A stretch of 53,894 nt of DNA from Lachnoclostridium sp. UBA3262 (GTDB lineage: Bacteria; Bacillota; Clostridia; Lachnospirales; Lachnospiraceae). Every line of letters begins with the position of its first letter. Position 1 is the stretch's first letter. The stretch is taken from positions 1 through 53,894 of the forward strand of contig DEUM01000007.1 in NCBI GenBank assembly GCA_002362575.1, in the 5' to 3' direction. The translations under genes were made by a program, and so were the position numbers. Under the pieces are notes generated by a model that searched no databases, was not told the origin of the DNA, and worked only from the letters and a program-made list of their open reading frames with translations. Positions 26,294-35,469 of this stretch are shown piece after piece.

Positions 26294-27328
26294 TTATTTC
26301 TTTGCATTCTCCTCTAATTCCAGCATATACTTATCATAATCAGACATAAAAAGCCTATCCTGAATGACACGATATTTTTCAAATTCTGTTTCTGCATGGA
26401 GTTTTGCAATTTCAGCAGATACTTTACCCGCATCTTTCAATAGACCATATTCAAACATTTTAATAAAACTATTTAGACGTTTTTCCCAATCCTGCATCGT
26501 TAAGGGAATATGTCTCAACGTCATACTTTCCGCAAAATCCAAATATGCAGTAACCATGCGGTTTAATTGCTTCATCTCATCTTGACTCAAATAATTCTTA
26601 GCAATTGTAACATCGCTTTTCTTAATCTTTCCATCAGGTGCATCTGCCCATATAGTTAATCCCATGTGCTCTTTTGTATGGTTGGCTCTTTCCACAAGCA
26701 ATTCAGCTGCTGTATGCCCGTGAACAGCATAGTGCATTTTATTCTGAACAGTCGCATAAAACCTCTTTGTGGTTGCTGAGTTTCTATCATAATCTATTGC
26801 CGTTGCATAGAGGTCAGTAATTTTTTGATAAAACTTTCTTTCGCTTGCTCGTATTTCACGAATACGCTCTAACTGTTCATCAAAATACTTTTCTGTCAGG
26901 TATGTTCCACGTTTAAGCCGTTCCACATCCATAATCCAGCCTTTAATAGTATAATCTTTTGCAATTTGATTTACCCATTTACGAAATTGCACAGCCTGTT
27001 CGGAATTAACCTTAAATCCTACCGCTATAATCATTTCTAAAGAATAATGGTTTGTATTATAAGATTTTCCATCTTCTGCAGTTATCCGAAATTTTCGGAT
27101 AACTGCATTCTCCTGTAATTCACTGTCATTAAAAATCTTTTTTATATGATAATTTATTGTACGAACATCCACATCATACAATGTGGCCATCATTTTCTGC
27201 GTCAGCCATATATTTTCATCTTCGTAACGCATTTCAATACTGTCCTGCTGGTCTCCAATGGAGGCAACATAAGTCAGATATTCCGCTGCGCTTGAGCGGA
27301 TGGTTATTTCCTCTTTCTTTCTTGTCAA
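26294..27328 (-). CDS. RhuM-family protein, copy 1
   Basis: The 344-residue protein shows the N-terminal DNA-binding-like part 'IEMRYEDENIWLTQKMMATL', then 'HYSLEMIIAVGFKVNSEQAV', 'MDVERLKRGTYLTEKYFDEQ', and the C-terminal 'HGHTAAELLVERANHTKEHM', which are hallmarks of RhuM/'virulence protein' and death-on-curing-linked families. The family is spread by mobile elements and its biochemical role is poorly known. The start is TTG at 27328, eight bases after GGAGG. A second RhuM gene, about as long and clearly related by motif, is at 43.7 kb. Confidence 0.88.
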   Translation of the reverse strand: MTRKKEEITIRSSAAEYLTYVASIGDQQDSIEMRYEDENIWLTQKMMATLYDVDVRTINYHIKKIFNDSELQENAVIRKFRITAEDGKSYNTNHYSLEMIIAVGFKVNSEQAVQFRKWVNQIAKDYTIKGWIMDVERLKRGTYLTEKYFDEQLERIREIRASERKFYQKITDLYATAIDYDRNSATTKRFYATVQNKMHYAVHGHTAAELLVERANHTKEHMGLTIWADAPDGKIKKSDVTIAKNYLSQDEMKQLNRMVTAYLDFAESMTLRHIPLTMQDWEKRLNSFIKMFEYGLLKDAGKVSAEIAKLHAETEFEKYRVIQDRLFMSDYDKYMLELEENAKK

Positions 27329-27427
27329 ATTGGGTACCTCCCTACATAGTCAAATCTTTTTTATTAAAATAATGATTTTACTTTCCCCGACATAATTGCA
27401 CAACCCATCCCTACATGTGGCGTTTGT

Positions 27428-27456
27428 ATGACAAAATGTCAATTTTATTGTATAGC
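27428..27456 (+). promoter_or_regulatory. Orphan promoter similar to the one driving the Abi-linked RNA
   Basis: ATGACA (27428-27433) and TATAGC (27451-27456) are 17 bp apart. Positions 27427-27459 match 51232-51264 at 27 of 33 bases, including the spacer. No plus-strand gene or GC-rich hairpin follows, so it appears to be a scar. Confidence 0.45.
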
Positions 27457-27499
27457 AGTCACATATTTACCTGGCTTCTTAAAGCTACAAAACACACAT

Positions 27500-27916
27500 C
27501 TATTTTCTTCCACAACATTTTTTATACTTCTTTCCCGAACCGCACGGACATAATTCGTTAGGATAAATCTTTCTGCCAAAATTAATCTGCATTTTCTTCT
27601 CTAATTTATCAATACTTTTCATAAGACTATCTCTATCGGCATTTCTTTTTCTAGCTGCTTCCAGCTCATATTCCTCTTTCAAAAATTTTGCTATATCGCT
27701 TTCCCCCAATTCATCAAATTCCTCTGACAATTCCCGATACAAATCTTCCGTATCACGATATTTTTTACCACTTTAATGTCAAAATACAAATCCTTCATAA
27801 TGTCTATATAGTGAAGATTTTTCTGGTTCTTAACAAACAATAATATCCTGTAACTCTTTTTTACTCAATGATTTCAATTTTTTAACAAGTGTCTTTTCTG
27901 TTAATTTTTTCGCCAT
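27500..27916 (-). pseudogene. Decayed SEC-C/DUF6155-like gene
   Basis: Reading the minus strand, 'MAKKLTEKTLVKKLKSLSKK' opens at 27916 behind GGGAGTGG but stops after 28 codons. The reading continues in another frame ('NLHYIDIMKDLYFDIKVV'), then a one-base slip in an A-run near 27761-27766 leads to the 80-residue end with the SEC-C zinc motif 'LCPCGSGKKYKKCCG'. So an originally single gene is broken by two frameshifts, possibly with an internal deletion. The intact piece (27500-27742) may still be translated from TTG 27742. Confidence 0.6.
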
Positions 27917-28050
27917 ATTACCACTCCCTACTGAGAATAAAACCCACTTTTTCTTTCAAATCATCACTAAATCCATCTAAATCATCCTTATTATATATTC
28001 CTCATATGGTATATAACTCGAATAGATAAAAAACCACCAAACAAATTTTT

Positions 28051-28704
28051 TTATCGAAGATGAAGACTAACAGCTAATTTGTCAAGATAAGCAATATGAG
28101 GATGCTTTGCATCTTCTTTCACTTGATTCTGATAATACATTTCAAAAAGCTCCGTTGCTTTATCCATATCACCTAAATGTCCATAAATCATCACTTCGTC
28201 CAACAAAATCAAATAACGCTGCATATCAAAATGAGGATATTTACTACGATGAGCAAGAATTGCTTCTCTGGTGGATAAAATATCATACACCGGAAGAACC
28301 TTATTTTCTATATCATCAATAATCTCAGAAGAAATTTTTGCAACATTTCTTTTCAGATTAAAACACCTTTCTTTCTCACCATCTATTTCTCCCAGTCTGG
28401 AACGAATGGTACACTCATACTCCTTGTAGAATTTTTTCATCGGCTCTGACAAAATAAATTTTCGCTCATCACACTCAGGAACCCGAATTCCTAAATTAAC
28501 CCACATTAAATGAGTTTCATTATAATACGCCGGACCACGCTGAAAATTAATCACTTGCGAAATATCTTCTGATACAAAACGATGCAATGTACCTCCATGT
28601 TTCCGAAAGCCCTTTGGTTTTAACGTCTGATATACCACCGTCTCAATCTCATCCATTTTTTCTTTCAATATTAGTTTTTTATCCTTCATCGTAATCACTC
28701 TCAT
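28051..28704 (-). CDS. DUF4304-like protein at the end of the Wadjet operon
   Basis: 217 residues; 'METVVYQTLKPKGFRKHGGT'-style beginning (here 'IETVVYQTLKPKGFRKHG') and 'FQRGPAYYNETHLMWVNLGI' match the DUF4304 pattern of proteins that recur in immunity and defence neighbourhoods. It lies 13 bp after jetD on the same strand, so it is probably co-transcribed. ATG at 28704 or 28689 are both possible; neither has a strong ribosome site. Its function is unknown, and whether it modifies Wadjet activity is an open inference. Confidence 0.7.
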   Translation of the reverse strand: MRVITMKDKKLILKEKMDEIETVVYQTLKPKGFRKHGGTLHRFVSEDISQVINFQRGPAYYNETHLMWVNLGIRVPECDERKFILSEPMKKFYKEYECTIRSRLGEIDGEKERCFNLKRNVAKISSEIIDDIENKVLPVYDILSTREAILAHRSKYPHFDMQRYLILLDEVMIYGHLGDMDKATELFEMYYQNQVKEDAKHPHIAYLDKLAVSLHLR

Positions 28705-28717
28705 TCCAATCAGTATT

Positions 28718-29983
28718 CTAATACCTGGTATGTTCTGACTGTTTTATCAACCCCCGGGAAACTTCCACCACCTCTTGCTCCAATTTACAATCATTTTCCA
28801 GCATAAAAGCTAACGTATCTCTATAATCCTCCGTAGCCGTCCCATCTGCAATCTTTTCCTGCAATTCATCATTCAAGGCATGAAGCCTTTTCCGGTCACT
28901 AGCCGTCAACGGCATAGTGCTCTCCCTATAAGTCTGCAGAACTTTCGTGTCCATATACAAGGACAAAAATGGAATACCTGTTTTACGTTTTAAATGCTCA
29001 AGAATATAAAATCCACCTGCATCAATATCCCCAAAATGACGATATTCCTTTTTCGGATTCTGCTCAAACAAAAAGCGCAAAAACTCTCTTTTAACCTTGT
29101 TGTGAAACCCACCTAAATAAATGACAAAATCACCATCAGAAATATACTCATGAAAGCTGGTCAGATTCTCGATTGTGACAACTCGCTCTCCCAATACTTT
29201 TACCCATTTTAATTCCTTTATCGTGCAGGTTGACAACCCCAGATCCCCCTCTATTTTAGACAAATCCATTCTCTGTGCCCCAAGACAGACTTCCGCATTT
29301 CCCTTTATCATAACATATGTGGGCGTTTGTACAATACCACATTCCTCTAACACGGATTCCTTTTCTTCGTATTCACCATAGTGAAACAACAGTGCCTTCA
29401 AACGCGGCGCCAGTCTCTCCAGACGTTTGGAATCAGCAAACAGCCGGATGGAGAGTGTGCGGACAAAAATCTCCTGTTCATTAGAAAGAGCTTCCACTGC
29501 TAATTTTAGCAAGTCCCTATAGTCCTCCACATCATGTTCATAATATTCCACACTCCTATTATTTGCCATCCGTTCTCTTTGCACCTCAAGATACTTCCAT
29601 AACGGCTGCAGATTTTCTTCCCCCACTTCACTATTCGGAATAATTTCATCCCAAATCCCTACAATCGCTGCCTGTTCTTCCTTTCGCGGAATACGTCCTA
29701 ATGCTTTATAACATGCAGCCAGCATATCCGGATTTAATACGACCTTTTTTAGCACACCATTTCTTTCTTCATCCAAATAAACGAATGAAAGACTCTCCAA
29801 TTCCTGTAGAGATTCGTTGACCTCACAGAAAAAATTATACTCCGCATCATCTTTATATTTCGGAAAAACTTTGGCTACAGAAATGCTAAAACTCTGCTTA
29901 ACCTTGTTGGCTTCCATAAAAGTTTTACTTTTTTCATATATATCTAACAAACGCTGCAACACTTTTTCCTGAATCTGATTCAC
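28718..29983 (-). CDS. jetD: Wadjet nuclease subunit JetD
   Basis: 421 residues; the C-terminal Toprim (DUF2220-type, Topo VI/Spo11-like) nuclease has its acidic triad in 'VVTIENLTSFHEYI' (Glu) and 'YRHFGDIDAGGFYILEHLK' (DxD). The N-terminal helical domain contacts the SMC core. In Wadjet the JetABC motor extrudes DNA, recognises small circular molecules and JetD cleaves them, giving resistance to plasmids. The start ATG overlaps the jetC stop by four bases (29980-29983). Confidence 0.9.
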   Translation of the reverse strand: MNQIQEKVLQRLLDIYEKSKTFMEANKVKQSFSISVAKVFPKYKDDAEYNFFCEVNESLQELESLSFVYLDEERNGVLKKVVLNPDMLAACYKALGRIPRKEEQAAIVGIWDEIIPNSEVGEENLQPLWKYLEVQRERMANNRSVEYYEHDVEDYRDLLKLAVEALSNEQEIFVRTLSIRLFADSKRLERLAPRLKALLFHYGEYEEKESVLEECGIVQTPTYVMIKGNAEVCLGAQRMDLSKIEGDLGLSTCTIKELKWVKVLGERVVTIENLTSFHEYISDGDFVIYLGGFHNKVKREFLRFLFEQNPKKEYRHFGDIDAGGFYILEHLKRKTGIPFLSLYMDTKVLQTYRESTMPLTASDRKRLHALNDELQEKIADGTATEDYRDTLAFMLENDCKLEQEVVEVSRGLIKQSEHTRY

Positions 29984-32900
29984 AAGTCATATTCCTCCAC
30001 AATACTGTTTTGATCCACCCGAATCGCTGTGAGGATTGTAGCAACATGCTCTCCTATAATCTCAATTTTAGCCGGCGGCGTCGCCAAAATCACTTGCAAT
30101 CCCAAGCCATTGAAAAAATCCATCATAGACCGGATGCGCTCATCGTCCATCTTATCAAATGCTTCGTCTAATAACATCAGGCGCACACTGTTACCATAAT
30201 GATACAGTTGATAATAGGAGGCGGCAATAGCAACATAATAAGGAACCTGCGTTTCACTGCCACTTTTCTCCCCATATATATCTGAAAATCGCTGTACAGA
30301 GCCGTCCCTTTTATGAATCTCAATATCATAATCCAAATACGAACGATAATCCGTATATTCCTCTACAATCTTTTTCCCACTGTCATCCCGCGTCATCAGT
30401 TTGTCAAATAAATCAGACATTTCTTCTTTATATTCTGTCTCAAACGCACTCGTCCATAGGTTAAATCCTTCTTGATTATTTTCCGAAGTTATCATTCGAT
30501 AGAGCCCCTCTTTGCTCTTATCAAAACTAATCTTAAAATGATAGTTGTCATCCCCATAATAAATATTACTCAATGCCTTGTTTAAACTGCGAAATTCGTT
30601 TCTCGCTGCCTCAATATGCTCCTTCATTCTGGACAAAAAATCACTGCGGAAAATTTCCTCACAGTCCTCCTTGGCAGATTTTAGTTTCTCCTCATAGTGA
30701 ATAATATCTACAGACTGCAATTTCTGTCTGGCCTCCCGGTATTCTGCCATGCCTTCCATCCCTGTCGTAAAGTCCAGCGTATAGTCCTGATTAAACTGCA
30801 TCTGCAGAGCTCGCAATCCATAATTACCATTTAATAACTCCTCCCTCTCATTCAAAAACTGAGAACGTTGTGGTGCAAAATTTTCCGCAATCGTTCTTGC
30901 CGATTTCGTTTTACGATTCTGTCTGTATTTTTCTTCTGCCTCCTTGTATGCAAGCCCCTCAGCATCTGACAACTCCTGTAACTGCTGCAAAAGGTATTCG
31001 TGCCGTTTTCCCTTATCACCCGCTTCTTCTTCCGCAGCTTCTATCTGTAAATTCAATCGGCTATTCTCTTTGGTAAGCTTATTCTTTTCTCCATTCAAAT
31101 CACTTTTTTCCTGCTTCATTTCCTCCAATCGAATTTCGAGTTCAATCAATGTCGGATCATTGGAAGCCGTCTTTAATTCCAGCTTTGCTTTCTCTAGCTG
31201 TTGCTGCATATCAAGTAATATATCTGGCGTATTCAAATATAACTTAACTAATTCAAGCTTCACTTTATCGGCACTCTCTTTGACATCAGAGTATTTTTTC
31301 AGTCTTTCTCGTAGTTTACTTCGCTGTCCGGTCTTCTCCTCTATCTCTTTTCTGACATTCTGAATTTGTACACGATAGGCATTTTGACCAATAAAGGGAT
31401 TCTCATAGTGTTTTGGATTAATATGACGAACCACATAACTCTGATAGAGCATACACTCTGGTGTAATAGAAATCGCATGGTTTCCCAATTCCTCAACCGT
31501 ATCACAACGCATAACACGCCCCAAAACATAATTGGCATACGCTCTGGCGTAGCGATTTTCACTCTTAATCACATAAGCCAAAGACTGGCGCTCTATCTCA
31601 CCGTCTAATGGCAGTTTTTTGCTGTTAATGATACCTGCTGTGTGAATCCTTCTGCGGTTTTTATCATAAACCGACAATGCAATATCATAATATTCGGGCT
31701 CAACAACCAGATAAAACTTCTGTGTATGAAGATATCCCTCTACCGCATCACTCCACCGCATATCAGTTATTTCTAACAGCTCAGACAAAAAATAAATGTT
31801 TGAGTGAATACCACGGTTCGTAAATTCTTTCTCCACGGCTTTTTTTAATTTATCGGCATATTCCGGATAAGGAAGAATCTGCTTATTCAGCCCACGCAAA
31901 CGCTCCTGACAAACATCAATATCGTTAGAAAGCCGGCGCAATTCTTCTTTATACTTTGCCCATTCCAATTCTAACTCTTTTTGCTCTTTCTTCCCAAATG
32001 CCTCCAGTTCCCCGACAACTGTACTCTTTTCTTCCTGCTTTCCAATGCCTCCCAATAGTTCCCACTGCTGCCTGCTAATTGGCTCATACCCCAAGGTTGC
32101 CACATCACGAAGATACTCTTTTAAGTATTGAAGCTGCTCCTCTAACCGCTTCTTCTCTCTTGTTTTTTCTTTTATGGATACATTTAATTCATCAATCTGT
32201 TTTTCTGCCTTTTCCCGTTGCCGGTTTGAAGAATTTGAAGCCATGTCAACTTGAATTGCAACAATCTGTTCTTCCACATTTCGAATTTTCGTTTCCAGCA
32301 AATTCAATGTTTCATTGTTAGCCTGCACGGACTGTCTCTTTAGCCGAATCTGTTTGATGAGTTTCTCCTGCTCGTCCTGAAGCGCAGAACAATCCGCAAT
32401 CTGTAACAGTATTTCATTCACACGAATTGCGTAATCTTTTTTCTCAATTTTTTCATGCTTGTCTATAATTTTTTCCAGTGCAGTAAGCTGCCGCTTAGAA
32501 CGTTCTAACAGACTCTCCAACTCACTTAATGTCTCTATGTTTTCCCGCAATACGGCCACATCTACTTGTTTCTCCGACAAAACAAATTTGTTAATAAATT
32601 CTTTTACATTATCCATTGGTTTGAATGCAAGCGATTTGGGAATAATATCAAAAAATTTGTCATCTAAGTTACCAAGACGCCGCTTAAAGCGATCTCTCGC
32701 TGCATGCTTCTGGTCAATAAACGAAATCTTACGTCCATTCGCACGAAATTCTTCTGCCAATGCCGGGCGCTGTCCCACGGTAAATGATAATGCCTCCAGA
32801 CGACACTCCTCCACATACCATTTTGTTGCCACCGCACTTTCCTCATCCGGCGAAAGCATATGTACGCCAATAACAAAATAGCGGTTCTCCTTTTCTTCAT

Positions 32901-33198
32901 AAAACTCCAGAGCCACATTGGCGGGAACCACATTTTTTCTAATATAGGTTTCTCCAATATTTCCTATTTTACATCGGACATATCCCTTAAGATTACGGTT
33001 TCCCTTTTCATTTGCCGCTGTGTTAAATCTGCGTGTATTAGTGGTCAAAACTAGTTGTATGGCATCCAATATCGTAGATTTCCCCGCTGTATTCTCTCCG
33101 CTAATCAATGTTGAGCCATGGAACGCAATTCTCTCATTTTCAAAATAATGCCAGTTAATCAACTGCACTCTCGTCAAAATCTTTTTCTGGTTCTCCAT
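29980..33198 (-). CDS. jetC: Wadjet SMC-like ATPase JetC
   Basis: About 1072 residues from ATG 33198, which follows GGAGGAAAAGAGA. N-terminal Walker A is 'TLISGENTAGKSTILDAIQL'. Long coiled coils (about 220-400 and 640-850) flank a hinge-like globular region. The C-terminal ABC part has 'EKSGSETQVPYYVAIAASYY' (signature) and Walker B 'LMLLDEAFDKMDDERIRSMM'. It is the loop-extruding motor of the Wadjet complex, related to MukB. The beginning overlaps jetB by 44 bp. No interruption is seen. Confidence 0.92.
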   Translation of the reverse strand: MENQKKILTRVQLINWHYFENERIAFHGSTLISGENTAGKSTILDAIQLVLTTNTRRFNTAANEKGNRNLKGYVRCKIGNIGETYIRKNVVPANVALEFYEEKENRYFVIGVHMLSPDEESAVATKWYVEECRLEALSFTVGQRPALAEEFRANGRKISFIDQKHAARDRFKRRLGNLDDKFFDIIPKSLAFKPMDNVKEFINKFVLSEKQVDVAVLRENIETLSELESLLERSKRQLTALEKIIDKHEKIEKKDYAIRVNEILLQIADCSALQDEQEKLIKQIRLKRQSVQANNETLNLLETKIRNVEEQIVAIQVDMASNSSNRQREKAEKQIDELNVSIKEKTREKKRLEEQLQYLKEYLRDVATLGYEPISRQQWELLGGIGKQEEKSTVVGELEAFGKKEQKELELEWAKYKEELRRLSNDIDVCQERLRGLNKQILPYPEYADKLKKAVEKEFTNRGIHSNIYFLSELLEITDMRWSDAVEGYLHTQKFYLVVEPEYYDIALSVYDKNRRRIHTAGIINSKKLPLDGEIERQSLAYVIKSENRYARAYANYVLGRVMRCDTVEELGNHAISITPECMLYQSYVVRHINPKHYENPFIGQNAYRVQIQNVRKEIEEKTGQRSKLRERLKKYSDVKESADKVKLELVKLYLNTPDILLDMQQQLEKAKLELKTASNDPTLIELEIRLEEMKQEKSDLNGEKNKLTKENSRLNLQIEAAEEEAGDKGKRHEYLLQQLQELSDAEGLAYKEAEEKYRQNRKTKSARTIAENFAPQRSQFLNEREELLNGNYGLRALQMQFNQDYTLDFTTGMEGMAEYREARQKLQSVDIIHYEEKLKSAKEDCEEIFRSDFLSRMKEHIEAARNEFRSLNKALSNIYYGDDNYHFKISFDKSKEGLYRMITSENNQEGFNLWTSAFETEYKEEMSDLFDKLMTRDDSGKKIVEEYTDYRSYLDYDIEIHKRDGSVQRFSDIYGEKSGSETQVPYYVAIAASYYQLYHYGNSVRLMLLDEAFDKMDDERIRSMMDFFNGLGLQVILATPPAKIEIIGEHVATILTAIRVDQNSIVEEYDL

Positions 33199-33796
33199 TC
33201 TCTTTTCCTCCGGCATACTCCTTTAACTTCTGCTCCGTCATCTCAAAATAAGCATTAATATCCTCCACTGGCACAGCCATAATAATAGATGGATAAATGA
33301 TAATTCTGGCATCTGTCTGGGTAACATCTCCATCCAAATTTTTTAGTAAATTATACTTACGGAACAGACGAATCATATGCCTCTCCATCCCCTTATCCAG
33401 CATCGGCTTCGCCTTCACTTTGAGCATCGCATACTTTTCCCGAATTTCCTCCATCAAAATCGTAACTTCTTCGGAAAACGTAGCAAGTTCTTTTCGCTTT
33501 TCGATATATAACAATCGTAAAATCAATAAGAAAATACTCTCGTATTTTCCCAAAGAAAGACGTCCCGTCCCAAATTGATTCACCAAACCAATGACACCTT
33601 GTTCTTCGTTAATCTTCAAATCATATCCCAGCAAATCAAAATACGGAATAAACAACTCCTTGTTTTGTCTTACAAAAACATAGTCTTTCCTCGTATCTTC
33701 TTTCTTCTTCAAAAGAAAACACTGATTTAACAGCTTATTGGCAGCGATGCGAAATTTCTCTTTTTGTGCTGCCGACTCCTCAAACACTTCCAGCAT
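33155..33796 (-). CDS. jetB: Wadjet kleisin-interacting subunit JetB (DUF4194)
   Basis: 213 residues from ATG 33796, one base after the jetA stop codon; the upstream frame to 33961 lies inside jetA and is discarded. The winged-helix MukE-like DUF4194 protein shows 'RIAANKLLNQCFLLKKKEDT', 'LFIPYFDLLGYDLKINEEQG', 'LRLLYIEKRKELATF'. It is the KITE subunit binding JetA and JetC. The C-terminus is acidic and overlaps jetC. Confidence 0.9.
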   Translation of the reverse strand: MLEVFEESAAQKEKFRIAANKLLNQCFLLKKKEDTRKDYVFVRQNKELFIPYFDLLGYDLKINEEQGVIGLVNQFGTGRLSLGKYESIFLLILRLLYIEKRKELATFSEEVTILMEEIREKYAMLKVKAKPMLDKGMERHMIRLFRKYNLLKNLDGDVTQTDARIIIYPSIIMAVPVEDINAYFEMTEQKLKEYAGGKENGEPEKDFDESAVD

Positions 33797-33797
33797 A

Positions 33798-35204
33798 TCA
33801 CGTATCCTTTCTGATAATTTCAAAATATGGCAGTGAAAAGCCTGCAATTTCTGTCCGCTCCCCTGTCCTCTGAATGGTATAATTATTGGAACGGTTTCCG
33901 GCATAAATACTAATATAAATAATTCGCAACAAATCCCTGCGGGACTCCACTGGTACGGCATTTACCGGCATCCGGCTACAATCCTTTAACAATGTCATAA
34001 CATAGGCATTGATATTCTTTCTGGAAAATCGATTGCGGTTTTTCATACGAAGCGCCTCCTTGTAAAGCTGCCGCTCCTCCTCACTCATACGATTTTCTGT
34101 GGACAAATCGTCCACTTTTCCCAATTTCTTCGTAACTTTTATACTCTGCAAAGATTCTGGAGAAATATAATTTTGTGGGTACAATGCCAGAAGATTTTGA
34201 ACTGCGGATTCTGTCTCCTCTCCGGATTCTCCAGTCCCACCACAATTTAACTCCTCTACATACTGATTTAAAATCTGAGATAGTTTTCCTTCCAAGTTAT
34301 TGCCAGTCGCCAAAAGAAACTTAGCACGCATAACTGCATTTCTCATATATCGTGTATGCTTACGGTCTATCTCATCTATAATATCATCCAGACGATAAAA
34401 AGAAGACTTCACATCCAGAAGCATCTGCACAACATTGTCATATGCTGCTGTCTCATCCGTCTTCTCCTCTACCTCCATATAACCAGATACTGCCCTATCC
34501 ATAATTTCCGGCGTCTCTAACAGATATTCCAACCGCTCAATAATAGCACTTCGGAAATAGGAAATATTCTCACTCGTTTTCATTCGCAAATACGCTTTGG
34601 AACCTATATTTTGGTGATATTCAAAGAAATGATTGAGAATTTCGTCTGCCTCCATGTCATTCGTCTGTTTTTCCATATGACGTTTAATGCTGGCATTGAG
34701 CTTTTTCAGCTCAGACAGCAACCGCTCCGTGTTTTCCTGTACTCCCTTTATAATAAGCTCATAGGGTTTACTGTATAAATCTTTATTTTGCAGGCTGGCA
34801 TGAATCTGGGAGATAATACCCTGATATTCTGCCTCCTCCTCACGAATTACCCTGTTCATACTCTCAATAATCGGAATCGCATATTCATATAAAACTACAT
34901 TTAATTGGTGATTTGTCTCCTGCTCGTATTCTATCCAGCCACAACTTTTCAACATGGCAATAACACCATTCGCCTTATCCCTTGCATCACTAATATAGGT
35001 CTCATCATCAAAGGTCATCTCGGCATCATCTACCTCAAAATAATCTGTCAATGCCCTGACTACAATTTCCCGATTTACTCCATATGAGATTTCCGGCTTA
35101 AAAGAATTTAAAAGCAGCATGATACAATCCGCATATTCTCGCCGATATTTGCCTGTCAGCGGTTTAAAAAATTGTGGGGGAAGAATCTCAAATAAATGTT
35201 TCAC
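33798..35204 (-). CDS. jetA: Wadjet kleisin-like subunit JetA (DUF5716, type III-like)
   Basis: About 468 residues. 'KHLFEILPPQFFKPLTGKYR' is the characteristic N-terminus of the DUF5716 JetA group, which points to a type III Wadjet by my recollection of the classification. GTG at 35204 has GGAGAG at ideal spacing, better than ATG 35225. The rest is helical ('QKEVVRALTDYFEVDDAEMT'-like winged helix and 'MRKRNRFSRKNINAYVMTLL'-like C-terminal part). It bridges the JetC heads with JetB. It is the first gene of the operon. Confidence 0.88.
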   Translation of the reverse strand: MKHLFEILPPQFFKPLTGKYRREYADCIMLLLNSFKPEISYGVNREIVVRALTDYFEVDDAEMTFDDETYISDARDKANGVIAMLKSCGWIEYEQETNHQLNVVLYEYAIPIIESMNRVIREEEAEYQGIISQIHASLQNKDLYSKPYELIIKGVQENTERLLSELKKLNASIKRHMEKQTNDMEADEILNHFFEYHQNIGSKAYLRMKTSENISYFRSAIIERLEYLLETPEIMDRAVSGYMEVEEKTDETAAYDNVVQMLLDVKSSFYRLDDIIDEIDRKHTRYMRNAVMRAKFLLATGNNLEGKLSQILNQYVEELNCGGTGESGEETESAVQNLLALYPQNYISPESLQSIKVTKKLGKVDDLSTENRMSEEERQLYKEALRMKNRNRFSRKNINAYVMTLLKDCSRMPVNAVPVESRRDLLRIIYISIYAGNRSNNYTIQRTGERTEIAGFSLPYFEIIRKDT

Positions 35205-35401
35205 TTTTTTCTCTCCTTCCCTCATGTATATAGACTGGACTACCGACTACTTATAATTTCCGTCTGATGAATATCGCACTATTAACGTTATTATTGTAAC
35301 TCTTTTCGCAGAGTGGGGCAAGAGGTTTTTATAAGGCTTTATTTGCTTGTCTTTCTTAAATAAGACAACCATCAAGACTTTTTCATCTTTCCTGTCAGCA
35401 T

Positions 35402-35440
35402 TATAAAACGAGGACAGATTCTGTTACATACCTGTCCTCG
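35402..35440 (-). terminator. Terminator of the large surface protein gene
   Basis: CGAGGACAG (35409-35417) pairs perfectly with CTGTCCTCG (35432-35440); on the minus strand TTTTAT follows. It separates the surface gene from the jetA promoter region. The remaining bases (35205-35401) hold no gene. Confidence 0.8.
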
Positions 35441-35469
35441 TTTCTGGTTATCTCTTTGATATTTTAACA

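Noticed and set aside
33798..33961. Upstream extension of the jetB frame
   Set aside because: Lies inside jetA in another frame; ATG 33796 next to the jetA stop fits operon coupling.
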